The notes under the pieces were generated by a model. That model did no database searches. It was not told the DNA's origin and saw only the letters and a list, made by a program, of their open reading frames with translations. Source: Thermococcus cleftensis (GTDB lineage Archaea; Methanobacteriota_B; Thermococci; Thermococcales; Thermococcaceae). Taken from it: a stretch of 64,000 bases of DNA. The stretch is taken from assembly GCF_000265525.1 (NCBI RefSeq), contig NC_018015.1, positions 1,834,322 to 1,898,321 of the forward strand, in the 5' to 3' direction. Positions 42,950-51,203 of this stretch are shown piece after piece. A program made the translations under genes and the position numbers. Position 1 is the stretch's first letter, and every line of letters begins with the position of its first letter.

Positions 42950-44103
42950 GTTTCAGAACCACATAATGTTTGGAAACCGACATTTTTCTGCCTCCCAGAT
43001 CTTATCCACAATACTACACGCAACGTTTCAGAACCACATAATGTTTGGAAACAAAAGGGGGCCCACTACAAAATTCCTCATGGTTCACCCCTCCACAAAG
43101 TTTCAGAACCACATAATGTTTGGAAACGAACGGCTCATTCTCGAAATACACACCCGTGACGGAATTATAAGTTTCAGAACCACATAATGTTTGGAAACTG
43201 GGGAGCACCCCGTCAACGTTACCGTCGTTGAAGTCTATCGTGACCCTACCGTGTTTCAGAACCACATAATGTTTGGAAACGACACCCTCAATCTCAAACT
43301 CAACGAGGGTGTAGTCCTTTCCTTCTTCTTCTGTTTCAGAACCACATAATGTTTGGAAACCCACGCTGACGATATAGGACACAACCTTACCGAGTGGGCT
43401 ATCCGACTTGTTTCAGAACCACATAATGTTTGGAAACCATCCTTGAATAGTGCAGCGAAAGTTATTTCGACACGGTCCCAGAGCACAAGTTTCAGAACCA
43501 CATAATGTTTGGAAACCGCATTCTGAAATCTCTGGAGAGCATGCAAACCATATGTTCCCCTCGGGATCGTTTCAGAACCACATAATGTTTGGAAACTCGA
43601 TGCTGCTGACAGCGTCGTGGACCTCGCCGTAGTGGTAGTTCCTGTTTCTCAGGAGTTTCAGAACCACATAATGTTTGGAAACTCATGATTGGAGCCAGAT
43701 TACCAACCCGCCCTCCGAGTTTCAGAACCACATAATGTTTGGAAACACCCTACCGCGGCGGTAATAGATTACCTCCCCCTGAATGGGTTTCAGAACCACA
43801 TAATGTTTGGAAACGCTATGGCCAATATGAACGGTACAACGTACGCCAGGAACATGTTGAGTTTCAGAACCACATAATGTTTGGAAACCTTTGATGTGCG
43901 GACTTCCGACGGAAAAACCTTCGACATTGACCCGTGTTTCAGAACCACATAATGTTTAGAAACCCCACCGCGCTTCCGGTGTTCATCGCGAGGTTTCTCG
44001 TCGAGACTATGCGGGCGGTTTCAGAACCACATAATGTTTGGAAACTTGCTTGGCTCTTTGACTCACGTAGTTCACACGATGTTTCAGAACCACATAATGT
44101 TTG
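42950..44103 (+). CRISPR. CRISPR array 2 (16 repeats, 15 spacers)
   Basis: The repeat is as in array 1 but with A at position 16. Starts: 42950, 43025, 43100, 43171, 43253, 43333, 43410, 43489, 43569, 43655, 43719, 43787, 43861, 43936, 44018 and 44081. Repeat 14 has one change (TTTAGAAAC). The last repeat is cut after 23 bases (to 44103). Spacers measure 47, 47, 43, 54, 52, 49, 51, 52, 58, 36, 40, 46, 47, 54 and 35 bp. Leader at low coordinates; plus-strand transcription. Confidence 0.97.
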
Positions 44104-44109
44104 CCGCAA

Positions 44110-44119
44110 GGTTTTTATC
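44110..44119 (+). promoter_or_regulatory. TATA box of cas1
   Basis: GGTTTTTATC begins 6 bp after the truncated last repeat and predicts start near 44142, giving cas1 its own promoter. Confidence 0.55.
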
Positions 44120-44160
44120 CCGTGCTGTGCACCTTTCTTCAGGCCAGCGGGGGGAGCATT

Positions 44161-45102
44161 GTGAAGTATCCTCTCTTCATAACCGACCACGGGAGGCTTG
44201 AGAGGCAGTCCGGTTCCCTCGTCTTCGTCGGCAGGCTTGAGAAGAGAACCATACCCCTCGCCCAGGTGAGCGAGGTTCACTGCCTCGCGAGGGTCTCCCT
44301 GACGAGCGGGGCCGTTGAGCTGCTGAGCGAGAGGAGGATTCCAGTTCACTTTTACTCCACGCGGGGCGATTACAGGGGCTCTCTCATAAACGACGCGTCC
44401 CCGAGGGGCAGGCTTCACCTGGCCCAGGCGGAGCACCACCTCGATCCCGAAAAGAGGCTCTTCATAGCCCGGGCCATCGTCCAGGGGATGCAGAACGCGA
44501 TGGCATTCACCCTCTCGCGCTGGGGCGTAAACCCCGTAAAGCTCAACTCCGTGAAGGTTGATGGGGGTAGCGTGGACGAGCTGATGGGGAAAGAAGCTGA
44601 GCTCTGGAACCACTTCTACCGGTACTTCGGCGATGCCCTCGGGGTCGAGTTCAGGCGCACGAGGCGTCCCCCGGAGGACGAGCTCAACGCCATGATAAGC
44701 TACGCCAACGCCGTCATCTACGGTCTGGCCCTCTCATCTGCCATGAAGGTCGGCCTCGACCCGGCGATAGGTTACCTCCACGCGGTGAATGACAGGAGGT
44801 TTTCCCTCCCGCTAGACCTGGCCGATATTTTCAAACCCCTCTTCGTCTTCTCCACGGTTAAGTCCCTGTGGGGCGAGAGGGGAAAGGGCGACTTCACGAG
44901 GAAGGGGAAGGCCGTTTACCTCTCCCGGGCGGGCAGGAGGAAGCTCCTGAAGGCGCTGACAGGGACGCTGAGGAGGACCGTCTACTACAAACCCTGGAAG
45001 AGGAGCGTCAGCTACCGCTCGATAATGGAGATGGAGGCGAGGAGGCTCAGGAGGCACCTCCTCGGCGAGGAGACCTACGGTCCCTTCAGGCCCTGGTGGT
45101 AG
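44161..45102 (+). CDS. cas1: Cas1 integrase
   Basis: 313 residues. Likely metal ligands are E145 (GKEAELWNHFY), H207 (GYLHAVND) and D222 (LDLADIFKP), in the order typical of Cas1. The start is GTG 44161 (KYPLFITDHGRL) after GGGGGAGC; a longer frame runs into the array. Cas1 with Cas2 inserts new spacers. It is separated from cas2 by the whole array 2 and its leader. Confidence 0.95.
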   Translation: MKYPLFITDHGRLERQSGSLVFVGRLEKRTIPLAQVSEVHCLARVSLTSGAVELLSERRIPVHFYSTRGDYRGSLINDASPRGRLHLAQAEHHLDPEKRLFIARAIVQGMQNAMAFTLSRWGVNPVKLNSVKVDGGSVDELMGKEAELWNHFYRYFGDALGVEFRRTRRPPEDELNAMISYANAVIYGLALSSAMKVGLDPAIGYLHAVNDRRFSLPLDLADIFKPLFVFSTVKSLWGERGKGDFTRKGKAVYLSRAGRRKLLKALTGTLRRTVYYKPWKRSVSYRSIMEMEARRLRRHLLGEETYGPFRPWW

Positions 45103-45143
45103 ACCGAAAAGTTTATAAACTCCGAACTCACCATATCTCCCGC

Positions 45144-45154
45144 GTTTCAGAACC
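45144..45154 (+). repeat. Possible CRISPR half-repeat remnant
   Basis: GTTTCAGAACC matches the first 11 bases of the repeat, then diverges. It is 42 bp after cas1. It may be a decayed repeat or chance. Confidence 0.35.
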
Positions 45155-45237
45155 TCCGTTGAGGATTCGCCCCGTACAGTGACTCTTCTAGCAGGGCAGT
45201 GAGACCGGCTCAAATAAAGGGTTCTGGAGGTGGTTTT

Positions 45238-45510
45238 TTGAGGGGTAGGGATTTCTGGCACTACGTTTTTGAGGTTGAGGACATGGACGGCGATGCTGTT
45301 ATAGAGATGACCTTTGAGGCCGGTAGCGCCTCCGTGAGAATAAGGGACGCGAACCACTACTCCCTCCTTCTGTCGCCGAAGCTGAACCGCGACAACCTTC
45401 TCGCCCTCACCTACGTAATATCCAAGTACGTTGAGCGCGTCCTCACGCCCGAGGAAATAAGGGCCCTCCTCAGGAACCCCGGCGAGGAGGTGAGAGGGTG
45501 CCGGGAGTGA
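45238..45510 (+). CDS. Small uncharacterised protein A (90 aa) beside cas1
   Basis: 90 residues from TTG 45238 (LRGRDFWHYVFEVEDMDG), preceded by GGAGGTGG. The first half is beta-rich, the second helical (NLLALTYVISKYVERVLTPEEIRALL). It shares this layout, and single positions such as ERV and RALL/RARLL, with the next gene, so the two look like a tandem duplicate. The alternative GTG 45199 lacks a good site. The TATA box TTTATAAAC (45110-45118) lies upstream. Function unknown. Confidence 0.6.
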   Translation: MRGRDFWHYVFEVEDMDGDAVIEMTFEAGSASVRIRDANHYSLLLSPKLNRDNLLALTYVISKYVERVLTPEEIRALLRNPGEEVRGCRE

Positions 45511-45758
45511 GGACGTACCGGAAGTTCAAGGTGGCCATCGATGAGGAGGGGACGGCCATTCTGGACCTCTTCGGGAATTCGGAGAGCACGGTCGAGGTTG
45601 AGCTGACGCTCTACGATGACCACGCCCACTTCCACCTGCCCGGCGTCTCCCTGAGGCTACCCTACACCGAGGAGAACGCGAAGGTGCTGGTGGAGTTCCT
45701 CAGGATATTTGCCGAGCGCGTGAAACTGGAGGAGGAGCGCGCGAGGCTCCTCCGGTGA
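45498..45758 (+). CDS. Small uncharacterised protein B (86 aa), paralogue of A
   Basis: 86 residues. TYRKFKVAIDEEGTAILDLF begins a beta-rich half; ENAKVLVEFLRIFAERVKLEE is the helical half. It overlaps protein A by 13 bp and has GGAGGTGA 4 nt before GTG 45498. Probably a partner of A in one complex; function unknown. Confidence 0.6.
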   Translation: MPGVRTYRKFKVAIDEEGTAILDLFGNSESTVEVELTLYDDHAHFHLPGVSLRLPYTEENAKVLVEFLRIFAERVKLEEERARLLR

Positions 45759-45780
45759 TTTTTTCTTTTTTCCGGAGGCC
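45744..45780 (+). terminator. Inverted repeat with T-runs after protein B
   Basis: CTCCTCCGG is inverted as CCGGAGG around TGATTTTTTCTTTTTT, so the gene ends inside a hairpin whose loop carries two six-T runs. Confidence 0.5.
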
Positions 45781-45855
45781 TTCTATGTGGGGTTCCTTGA
45801 CAGGTGATGGCCGTAACGGTGTGGGAGAGGATTTTGAAAGCAGAAGGAGAAAAAT

Positions 45856-46986
45856 TCAGTGGGAACTGAATTTCTCAACGACCTCACGAAAAAGTGGGTC
45901 CTCAATCCAGTACCTCTTCTCCGCGGAGCGGACGAAGCCCGCTTTCTCCAGTGTTTCAAGGTATTTATAGACGTGCTGCACCCTGGTGGGGGCAACGCCA
46001 AGGGATTGGAGCTTCCTGTAAACCTCGGCTCCCCTGAGGGCGCTGGGGTATGCTTTGGCCAGCACTTCAAGGACACCCAGGTATACCTCGCTGTTGTAGA
46101 CGTTTAGAAATGCCTCTATGTCCTTCCGCCACTCATCGAGCGCGTACCTCCTGCTCTCCTCAAGGGCCATCGGAAGCGCCTCTTCCGGGTCTTTTCCATT
46201 TCTCACGAGATTCACAACGGTGAGACCGTAGTGGGAGATGAAGCCGGGAACTCCCCCCAGCTCCTCGACGGCCCTCGACAGCTCCAGTTCGTTCGTTACC
46301 CTTATTCCGTAGCTCCTGAAGCCCTCCATGAGGTAGGCCTTCCCTTCCTCGCTGTTCCATCTAGGCAGGGTGAACACCTCAGCGGAGCGCATGAAATTGG
46401 GCTTTGAGGGGCCTGGGTTCAGGTACTCAATCAACATTCCGGGCATTGAGCCCGTGAAGACGAGGGAGATGTTGGGGTAGCTGTCCGTTATCTCCTGCAG
46501 AAGTCCCCTGAAGTCAAGGTTTTTCAGCCTCGCAAGAACCTGGGCCTCATCGAATATCAGGACGCCCAGCCGGGAGTTCTGGGAAAGAACCCTGACCAGT
46601 GTTGAAAAGTCCTTGCTGAACTCTTCGATGCTCGTCTTCCTGACCTCAACGCTGATGCCTCTAAACGATACAGTGTAGCTCTTGCTAGCCGTTATCATCT
46701 TCAAAGACGTTCTCTTTGGCTCTATATCCGATATTGAGATTGCCCTTGATCCCAGGAATCTGGAGAAGTTGAAGTAGATGTAGTGATGCCCGCGCTTCCT
46801 CTTCAGCTTTTCCGCCATCACACTAACCACGCTCGTCTTTCCAACCCTCCTCGGTCCGAGAAGTATTGCAGCATTGCCCCGGAGAACCGCATTGAGAACG
46901 TCTTCCACTGCCCTTTTATGTCCCTCTCCCCAGAGGCAGTCCTCCTCCATCACCGGTCGCGTCCGGAAGAACTTTTTACATACCAT
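45856..46986 (-). CDS. Archaeal AAA+ ATPase (PF01637-like)
   Basis: 376 residues with Walker A LLGPRRVGKTS, Walker B VLIFDEAQ, sensor FTGSMPG and a C-terminal winged helix (VYRKLQSLGVAPTRVQHVYKYLETLEKAGFV seen in parts). This is the STAND-like family much expanded in Thermococcales, of uncertain role. Start is ATG 46986, or ATG 46950 (MEEDCLWGEGH). The upstream iterons overlap the first start. Codon use (AGC/AAC mix) is somewhat less biased than in neighbours. Confidence 0.8.
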   Translation of the reverse strand: MVCKKFFRTRPVMEEDCLWGEGHKRAVEDVLNAVLRGNAAILLGPRRVGKTSVVSVMAEKLKRKRGHHYIYFNFSRFLGSRAISISDIEPKRTSLKMITASKSYTVSFRGISVEVRKTSIEEFSKDFSTLVRVLSQNSRLGVLIFDEAQVLARLKNLDFRGLLQEITDSYPNISLVFTGSMPGMLIEYLNPGPSKPNFMRSAEVFTLPRWNSEEGKAYLMEGFRSYGIRVTNELELSRAVEELGGVPGFISHYGLTVVNLVRNGKDPEEALPMALEESRRYALDEWRKDIEAFLNVYNSEVYLGVLEVLAKAYPSALRGAEVYRKLQSLGVAPTRVQHVYKYLETLEKAGFVRSAEKRYWIEDPLFREVVEKFSSH

Positions 46987-47031
46987 GTAATTTACACCCC
47001 ATGTAAATTACATGTCATGTAAATTTAAAGG
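46984..47031 (-). promoter_or_regulatory. Three 16-bp iterons over the AAA+ ATPase start
   Basis: Read on the plus strand, CATGTAATTTACACCC, CATGTAAATTACATGT and CATGTAAATTTAAAGG are three tandem units starting at 46984, 47000 and 47016. TTACATG-T-CATGTAA (47008-47022) is also a palindrome. The last unit contains the probable minus-strand TATA box (CTTTAAATTT). An operator for autoregulation is likely. Confidence 0.65.
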
Positions 47032-47654
47032 TTCCCCTCGAAGGGACTCATGAAGAGCCTCCTCAGCCGAACCCTTCCCCTCGTCCGCTCCCTCAAAAGC
47101 TCCATCAGCTTCTCCGCCTCGCCCTTCCTCGTTTCAACGGTGAAGGTGACCACTTCGTCGTAGTTCTCCCCGACGACCCTTCCTCCTGCCTTTTTGATCG
47201 TTTCCCTGACCGTGTGGAAGAGGCCGTAGGGAAAGGTGATCTGGAAGCGCTCCGTCTCATAGATCTCGATGATTCCAGCATTTTCGATGGCTAAACTTGC
47301 CGCATCACTGTAGGCCTTAACTAGACCGCCGTAGCCGAGCTTTATCCCGCCGAAATAGCGCGTGACCACGACGACAACGTTGCTCAGGCCCTTGTTCTGA
47401 ATCACCTTGAGCACGGGCTTTCCGGCCGAACCCTTCGGCTCGCCGTCGTCATCGTAGCGAACCGCGAAGTTTCTGCCATCGTTTATGAGGTATGCCGAGA
47501 CGTTGTGCGTTGCATCGCTGTGGTGGGCCTTTATCTTCGCTATGAACGCCCTGGCGTTTTCCTCAGTCTTCGCCGGCGAGGCGTAGCCTATGAAGACCGA
47601 CTTTTTGATCACCAGCTCCGCCGTTCCGATACCCTTCAGCGTTCTGTATCCCAT
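47025..47654 (-). CDS. IMPACT/YigZ family protein
   Basis: 209 residues. The signature KAHHSDATHNVSAYLI, then DDDGEPKGSAGKPVL, VVVVTRYFGGIKLGYGGLVKAYSDA, defines UPF0029/IMPACT. A ferredoxin-like C-terminal domain (ITFPYGLFHTVRETIKKAGG) is also typical of YigZ. Proposed roles relate to translation control or nucleic acid binding. It is 3 bp downstream of the HAD hydrolase gene. Confidence 0.88.
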   Translation of the reverse strand: MGYRTLKGIGTAELVIKKSVFIGYASPAKTEENARAFIAKIKAHHSDATHNVSAYLINDGRNFAVRYDDDGEPKGSAGKPVLKVIQNKGLSNVVVVVTRYFGGIKLGYGGLVKAYSDAASLAIENAGIIEIYETERFQITFPYGLFHTVRETIKKAGGRVVGENYDEVVTFTVETRKGEAEKLMELLRERTRGRVRLRRLFMSPFEGNL

Positions 47655-47657
47655 AAT

Positions 47658-48104
47658 TCACCCTCTGAGCGTCGCTATCAGCTTCCTCTCGTCGAGGAGC
47701 ATGGCTATGGCGTCCTTAACGTCCCTCACCACCACGTCGCTCGCGAGGAGGGCATCAATCGTTGCTCCCTCCGGCCCAATCACGCAGAAAGCCAGCTCAG
47801 CTCCCTCGAGCATGGCAACGTCGTTGTTTCCGTTCCCCACAGCCGCGTACGGGGCGTAGCCCCGGGCTATCTCCGCCTTCTCGGCACCGCTTGAAACCCG
47901 CTCTATCCTCACCGGGAGCCCCCTGAGCTCCTCCTCCAGCGTTCCGAACGTGTCGGCGCTGAGAACGACGACCGTGTAGCGGTCGGCCAGCCTCTCGAGG
48001 AGGTGCCTGACCTCTTCGTCAATCCTCCCGTTCTCGCCCAGGGTCCCGTTCAGGTCAAAGAGAACGGCCCGCACCTCAACGTTGCCAAAGTTTGGTATCT
48101 CCAT
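47658..48104 (-). CDS. HAD-like hydrolase (soluble P-type ATPase-like)
   Basis: 148 residues with FDLNGTLGENG (nucleophile Asp), VVLSADTFGTLEEEL (motif II Ser) and AVGNGNNDVAMLEGAELAF (motif IV). It is like the COG4087 group: a HAD core without a cap. ATG 48104 (MEIPNFGNVEVRA) follows GGTGAAG; the longer frame is untranslated leader, since the TATA box GCCTTAAAAACC lies near 48142. Confidence 0.82.
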   Translation of the reverse strand: MEIPNFGNVEVRAVLFDLNGTLGENGRIDEEVRHLLERLADRYTVVVLSADTFGTLEEELRGLPVRIERVSSGAEKAEIARGYAPYAAVGNGNNDVAMLEGAELAFCVIGPEGATIDALLASDVVVRDVKDAIAMLLDERKLIATLRG

Positions 48105-48211
48105 GTTCTTCACCATCGCGAATTTGGGTGTAAGGTTTTTAAGGCTTGGAGTCATATCCCCTTCGTCCAAGAGTTGTGAATTAAAGACCTGACTACCTGG
48201 AGGTAGAAGTC

Positions 48212-49024
48212 ATGAACCTGCTCCAGCAGCGCCTTAGGGATCCGGAAGTGCTCGTCAGGCTCAACGCCTTCTTCCTGAGCTATTTCGGCTGGATAGCCTT
48301 CGGCGTTCTCTACGGCATCATCGGACGCTGGAGTGTGGACGTTACGCGGGAGTTTCTCAGACTTCCTCTCACCTCCAGGGACTTCGTCGTGGGGCTCGTG
48401 AACTTCACGAAGAGCATTCCTCCGCTCTACGGCCTCTTCACTCTGGTTTACTACCTTGGCTTCGCAGGTTCGATAGCGCTGATAGTGGCGTACCTCCTCC
48501 TGTACCTCCGGGACCTTGAGTCCTCCGACAGGCTGCTGGCCAGGTACCTGATGGCCTACGCCGTGGCCGGAGCAATATACCTAGTCTTCCACATCTACGC
48601 CCCCCACATAGTTTACGATCTACCGGGCTACACCTCCGAAAACACCCTGCTCACGAGACAGGAGTTCGTCCTCCCCTCGCTTCACAATACCTTCATTATG
48701 ATAAACATAATCACCCTCTGGAGGTACAGGAAGCGCCTCGGGGCGAGGGCCATAATCCTCGTGAACGCCCTCATTCCATTTGCCACGATCTTCCTGGGCC
48801 ACCACTGGGTGTACGACGTTGTATCGGGCTTTGCGCTTGGAATATTTGTTTCTCGCATCTCCAGGGGCTGGAGCGCCCGGCTTTCGGACTGGATATACCG
48901 CCTGGAGGTTTCCTCCCTCCAGCGGGTGACCGTCTTTAACTTCCTCCTCGCCCTGATAGTCCTTATCCTGGCCGCGAATCCTGACAGGTGGGCCGAGCTG
49001 ATCAGCGGCATCACCGCCCCCTGA
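48212..49024 (+). CDS. PAP2-like integral membrane phosphatase/transferase
   Basis: 270 residues with about six membrane segments. The active-site motifs FVLPSLHNTF and LGHHWVYDVVSGFALG match the PAP2 type (SLH and GHHW-x2-D), closest in style to inositol-phosphoceramide synthase-like proteins. It may act on lipid phosphates or polar-lipid headgroups. Ribosome binding site GGAGGTAG precedes ATG 48212. Confidence 0.78.
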   Translation: MNLLQQRLRDPEVLVRLNAFFLSYFGWIAFGVLYGIIGRWSVDVTREFLRLPLTSRDFVVGLVNFTKSIPPLYGLFTLVYYLGFAGSIALIVAYLLLYLRDLESSDRLLARYLMAYAVAGAIYLVFHIYAPHIVYDLPGYTSENTLLTRQEFVLPSLHNTFIMINIITLWRYRKRLGARAIILVNALIPFATIFLGHHWVYDVVSGFALGIFVSRISRGWSARLSDWIYRLEVSSLQRVTVFNFLLALIVLILAANPDRWAELISGITAP

Positions 49025-49030
49025 GAAAAG

Positions 49031-49038
49031 CTTATAAA
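49031..49038 (+). promoter_or_regulatory. TATA box of tRNA-Thr
   Basis: CTTATAAA lies about 28 bp before the mature tRNA 5' end. Confidence 0.65.
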
Positions 49039-49063
49039 TCCCCGTTCGGTTCCTTAGAACGGT

Positions 49064-49140
49064 GCCGGGGTAGCCTAGCTCGGCAGGGCGGCGGACTCGT
49101 AATCCGCAGGTCCCGGGTTCAAATCCCGGTCCCGGCTCCA
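49064..49140 (+). tRNA. tRNA-Thr (CGT)
   Basis: Acceptor GCCGGGG (49064-49070) pairs with TCCCGGC with one G-U pair. The anticodon stem GCGGA/TCCGC encloses CTCGTAA with anticodon CGT (49098-49100), reading ACG. T-loop GTTCAAATC; discriminator T, as in archaeal tRNA-Thr; CCA encoded. Confidence 0.95.
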
Positions 49141-49163
49141 CAATTCTATCCAGTCCGATTCTG

Positions 49164-49685
49164 ATGCTGGGGGTGGTACTTATATTCGAGGAAAAAGCGT
49201 CGTTGATAAAATACCTGCGGCTTTTAGACGAGATTGTTCACAAAACGTACGCTGAGACTGCTCTTCCCATAACGTCTTTCATCGTGGCCTTTGTAATCGC
49301 CAAGATGGACGGTGTTGATGACCCGGGCTTTTTCTCGAACCTGCTCGGCATATGGGCCCTTGTGGTGGTTGCGATTTCTCTGGTCGTCTTTGCGGGAATG
49401 TCGATATTTCCCGAAACCGGACACCGGCGTGATCCAGTGCTCTCCACTGTGGCCTTTGCTTGCACGATTTATGTCATCGCAGGGGTTCTACTGGGGACGA
49501 GGGATTTTAGGGTCCTAACCTCGTGCCTTCTCCTCACGCTGGAGAGCATTTTATTCGATCGGGGCGTTCAGCTCAGGACAGTCCCTGTGGACAGGTTCGT
49601 TGAGGGTACGAAGGTTATCTCCGGTCTCCTGCTGATAATCGGTATTGTCGCCGGTATCGTTGTATTCCTCAAGCCCCCGTCATGA
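49164..49685 (+). CDS. Uncharacterised membrane protein (about 173 aa)
   Basis: About four membrane helices (TALPITSFIVAFVIA, LGIWALVVVAISLVVFAG, STVAFACTIYVIAGVLLG, VISGLLLIIGIVAGIVVFL). The N-terminal soluble part LIKYLRLLDEIVHKTYAE is helical. The start is uncertain: ATG 49164 is only 24 bp after the tRNA and no good ribosome site is visible, so TTG 49204 (MIKYLRLL) is possible. No family recognised. Confidence 0.55.
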   Translation: MLGVVLIFEEKASLIKYLRLLDEIVHKTYAETALPITSFIVAFVIAKMDGVDDPGFFSNLLGIWALVVVAISLVVFAGMSIFPETGHRRDPVLSTVAFACTIYVIAGVLLGTRDFRVLTSCLLLTLESILFDRGVQLRTVPVDRFVEGTKVISGLLLIIGIVAGIVVFLKPPS

Positions 49686-49693
49686 TTTCGTCA

Positions 49694-50125
49694 TTACCAC
49701 GGCACCAACCCGCTCTCCACCGTGAGGGACACCCTTACCGGCCCGTCGTCCGAGTCGGGAAGCAGGACTAGGTACAGTGGGCCGTTTTTCGGAAACCTCC
49801 AGAGTCTCTCGAGGTTTCTTATTCTCTCCGCTTTGAGAAAGCAGAGAGAACCCTCACCCGATTTCAGCATGGCGATGCCGGTTCCATCTGTGATGCACAC
49901 CGTCACCGGCTTGGTGGACTCTATCGAAAGGTATACCGTGCTCCACGAGTGACCTTTTATCTTGTAAACGTAGTACTCCCCGGGGTTGAGAGTCAGATCC
50001 TCGTGGAACCTGTACGAGGCCCCCCACACCGCAGTCCCCAGGAGTATTATTACCACTATCACGGCAGAAAAGCCAAGGGCTTCAAGCTTTCTCAGCGTTG
50101 GGGGTCTCAACATTATCGTCGGCAT
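49694..50125 (-). CDS. Membrane-anchored extracellular protein (143 aa)
   Basis: One N-terminal helix (ALGFSAVIVVIILLGTAVWG) and an outer beta-rich part (LTLNPGEYYVYKIKGHSW) with two cysteines. It resembles pre-peptidase C-terminal-like or emp24-like beta sandwiches only in pattern. The TATA box TTTAAATAG near 50158 and GGGGGAACAG before ATG 50125 support expression. Its 3' end converges on the previous gene with an 8-bp gap. Confidence 0.6.
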   Translation of the reverse strand: MPTIMLRPPTLRKLEALGFSAVIVVIILLGTAVWGASYRFHEDLTLNPGEYYVYKIKGHSWSTVYLSIESTKPVTVCITDGTGIAMLKSGEGSLCFLKAERIRNLERLWRFPKNGPLYLVLLPDSDDGPVRVSLTVESGLVPW

Positions 50126-50318
50126 CTGTTCCCCCTGATATGTATTATCAGAATTCTATTTAAACATTGTGACTAGACGTTCCATTTTTTGGCACCCTTG
50201 TTACTGAAGTTTCCAGCGTTTGCCATTTTGATAAGTAGTTAATCCATAGGTATAAGCCTGGAAGAAATCCAAGATGTTGTGGTGAATCGAGGTGAAGTTT
50301 TGAAGGCCTCCCGACGAA

Positions 50319-50327
50319 CTTTATAAG
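50319..50327 (+). promoter_or_regulatory. TATA box of the DMT transporter gene
   Basis: CTTTATAAG lies only about 20-25 bp before the ATGs at 50343 and 50349, implying a leaderless mRNA beginning near 50349. The rest of 50126-50318 shows no gene. Confidence 0.55.
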
Positions 50328-50342
50328 CTGGGGCTTTAATTT

Positions 50343-51203
50343 ATGCACATGCGGCGCGAGCTGGAGGGCACGGTGCTGGCACTGATTGGGACCTTCATCT
50401 ACGGCATCGAGCCCGTTGTCATAAAGTCCAACCCGACCAATCCAGTTGGCTTCGCCGCCCTCTCAGCCCTCATAGCCTCGCTCGTTTTGTGGACCGCGGC
50501 CCTCTGGGACGGCGGAATCCGGGAGTTGAGGGACGATCCCTCTGGAATAAAGCGTGCATTTCTCGTCGGCCTCTTTGGGACCGCTCTCGCGTACCTTGCC
50601 TACTCTTTCGGCGCGAGAATGAGCACCGCCATAAACGCGGCCCTCCTTACCAGGAGTGAGGTGCTGTGGTCGTTCCTCCTCTCCTGGCTCTTTCTAGGGG
50701 AGAGGATAACAGCCCGCCTGATTGGCTACGCCCTCTTTCTCTTGGTCGGCCTGAGTCTCGTCATTACTCAGGGTCGCCCGGTTCAGCCAATGCCAGGGGA
50801 CGCGCTTCTCCTGCTCGTGCCCCTCTTCTGGCAGATGGGTCATGTCATGGCCAAAGGACTGCCCTACCGTCCCACCATCATCGCCGCGCTCCGAAACACC
50901 TTCGGATTCCTCCTTCTTCTCCCCTTGGCCGCTGCAACGGGAATGGAGCCTTCTCCATTCATAGTGGTGGAGGGACTGGTGATAGCTTTCGGTCAGCTGG
51001 TGTGGTACAGAGCCATAAAACTCATCAACCTGTCGAAGGCCACCGCGATAATAACACCCGCCCCGGCGGTGGCAATGGCCGCAGGTGTTCTACTTGGCGA
51101 GCCTCTGACGGTATACCACCTGGTCGGCTTTGTCCTCATAACAGCCGGGACCCTCGGAGTGATAAAAGTTGAGAGCGCTAGAAGCGGAGGTAGGCCCTTA
51201 TGA
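50343..51203 (+). CDS. EamA/DMT-family transporter
   Basis: 286 residues with ten predicted helices in two five-helix EamA repeats: the first includes LIGTFIYGIEPVVIK and LFGTALAYLAYSFGA, the second includes LLVPLFWQMGHVMAKG and IAFGQLVWYRAIKLI. Such proteins export metabolites or amino acids; substrate unknown. ATG 50349 may be the true leaderless start. The 3' end overlaps the converging glycosyltransferase gene by 26 bp. Confidence 0.83.
   Translation: MHMRRELEGTVLALIGTFIYGIEPVVIKSNPTNPVGFAALSALIASLVLWTAALWDGGIRELRDDPSGIKRAFLVGLFGTALAYLAYSFGARMSTAINAALLTRSEVLWSFLLSWLFLGERITARLIGYALFLLVGLSLVITQGRPVQPMPGDALLLLVPLFWQMGHVMAKGLPYRPTIIAALRNTFGFLLLLPLAAATGMEPSPFIVVEGLVIAFGQLVWYRAIKLINLSKATAIITPAPAVAMAAGVLLGEPLTVYHLVGFVLITAGTLGVIKVESARSGGRPL

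Noticed and set aside
42923-44164. ORFs across array 2 with repeated SEPHNVWK or SKHYVVLK peptides
   Set aside because: Also translations of the repeats on either strand.
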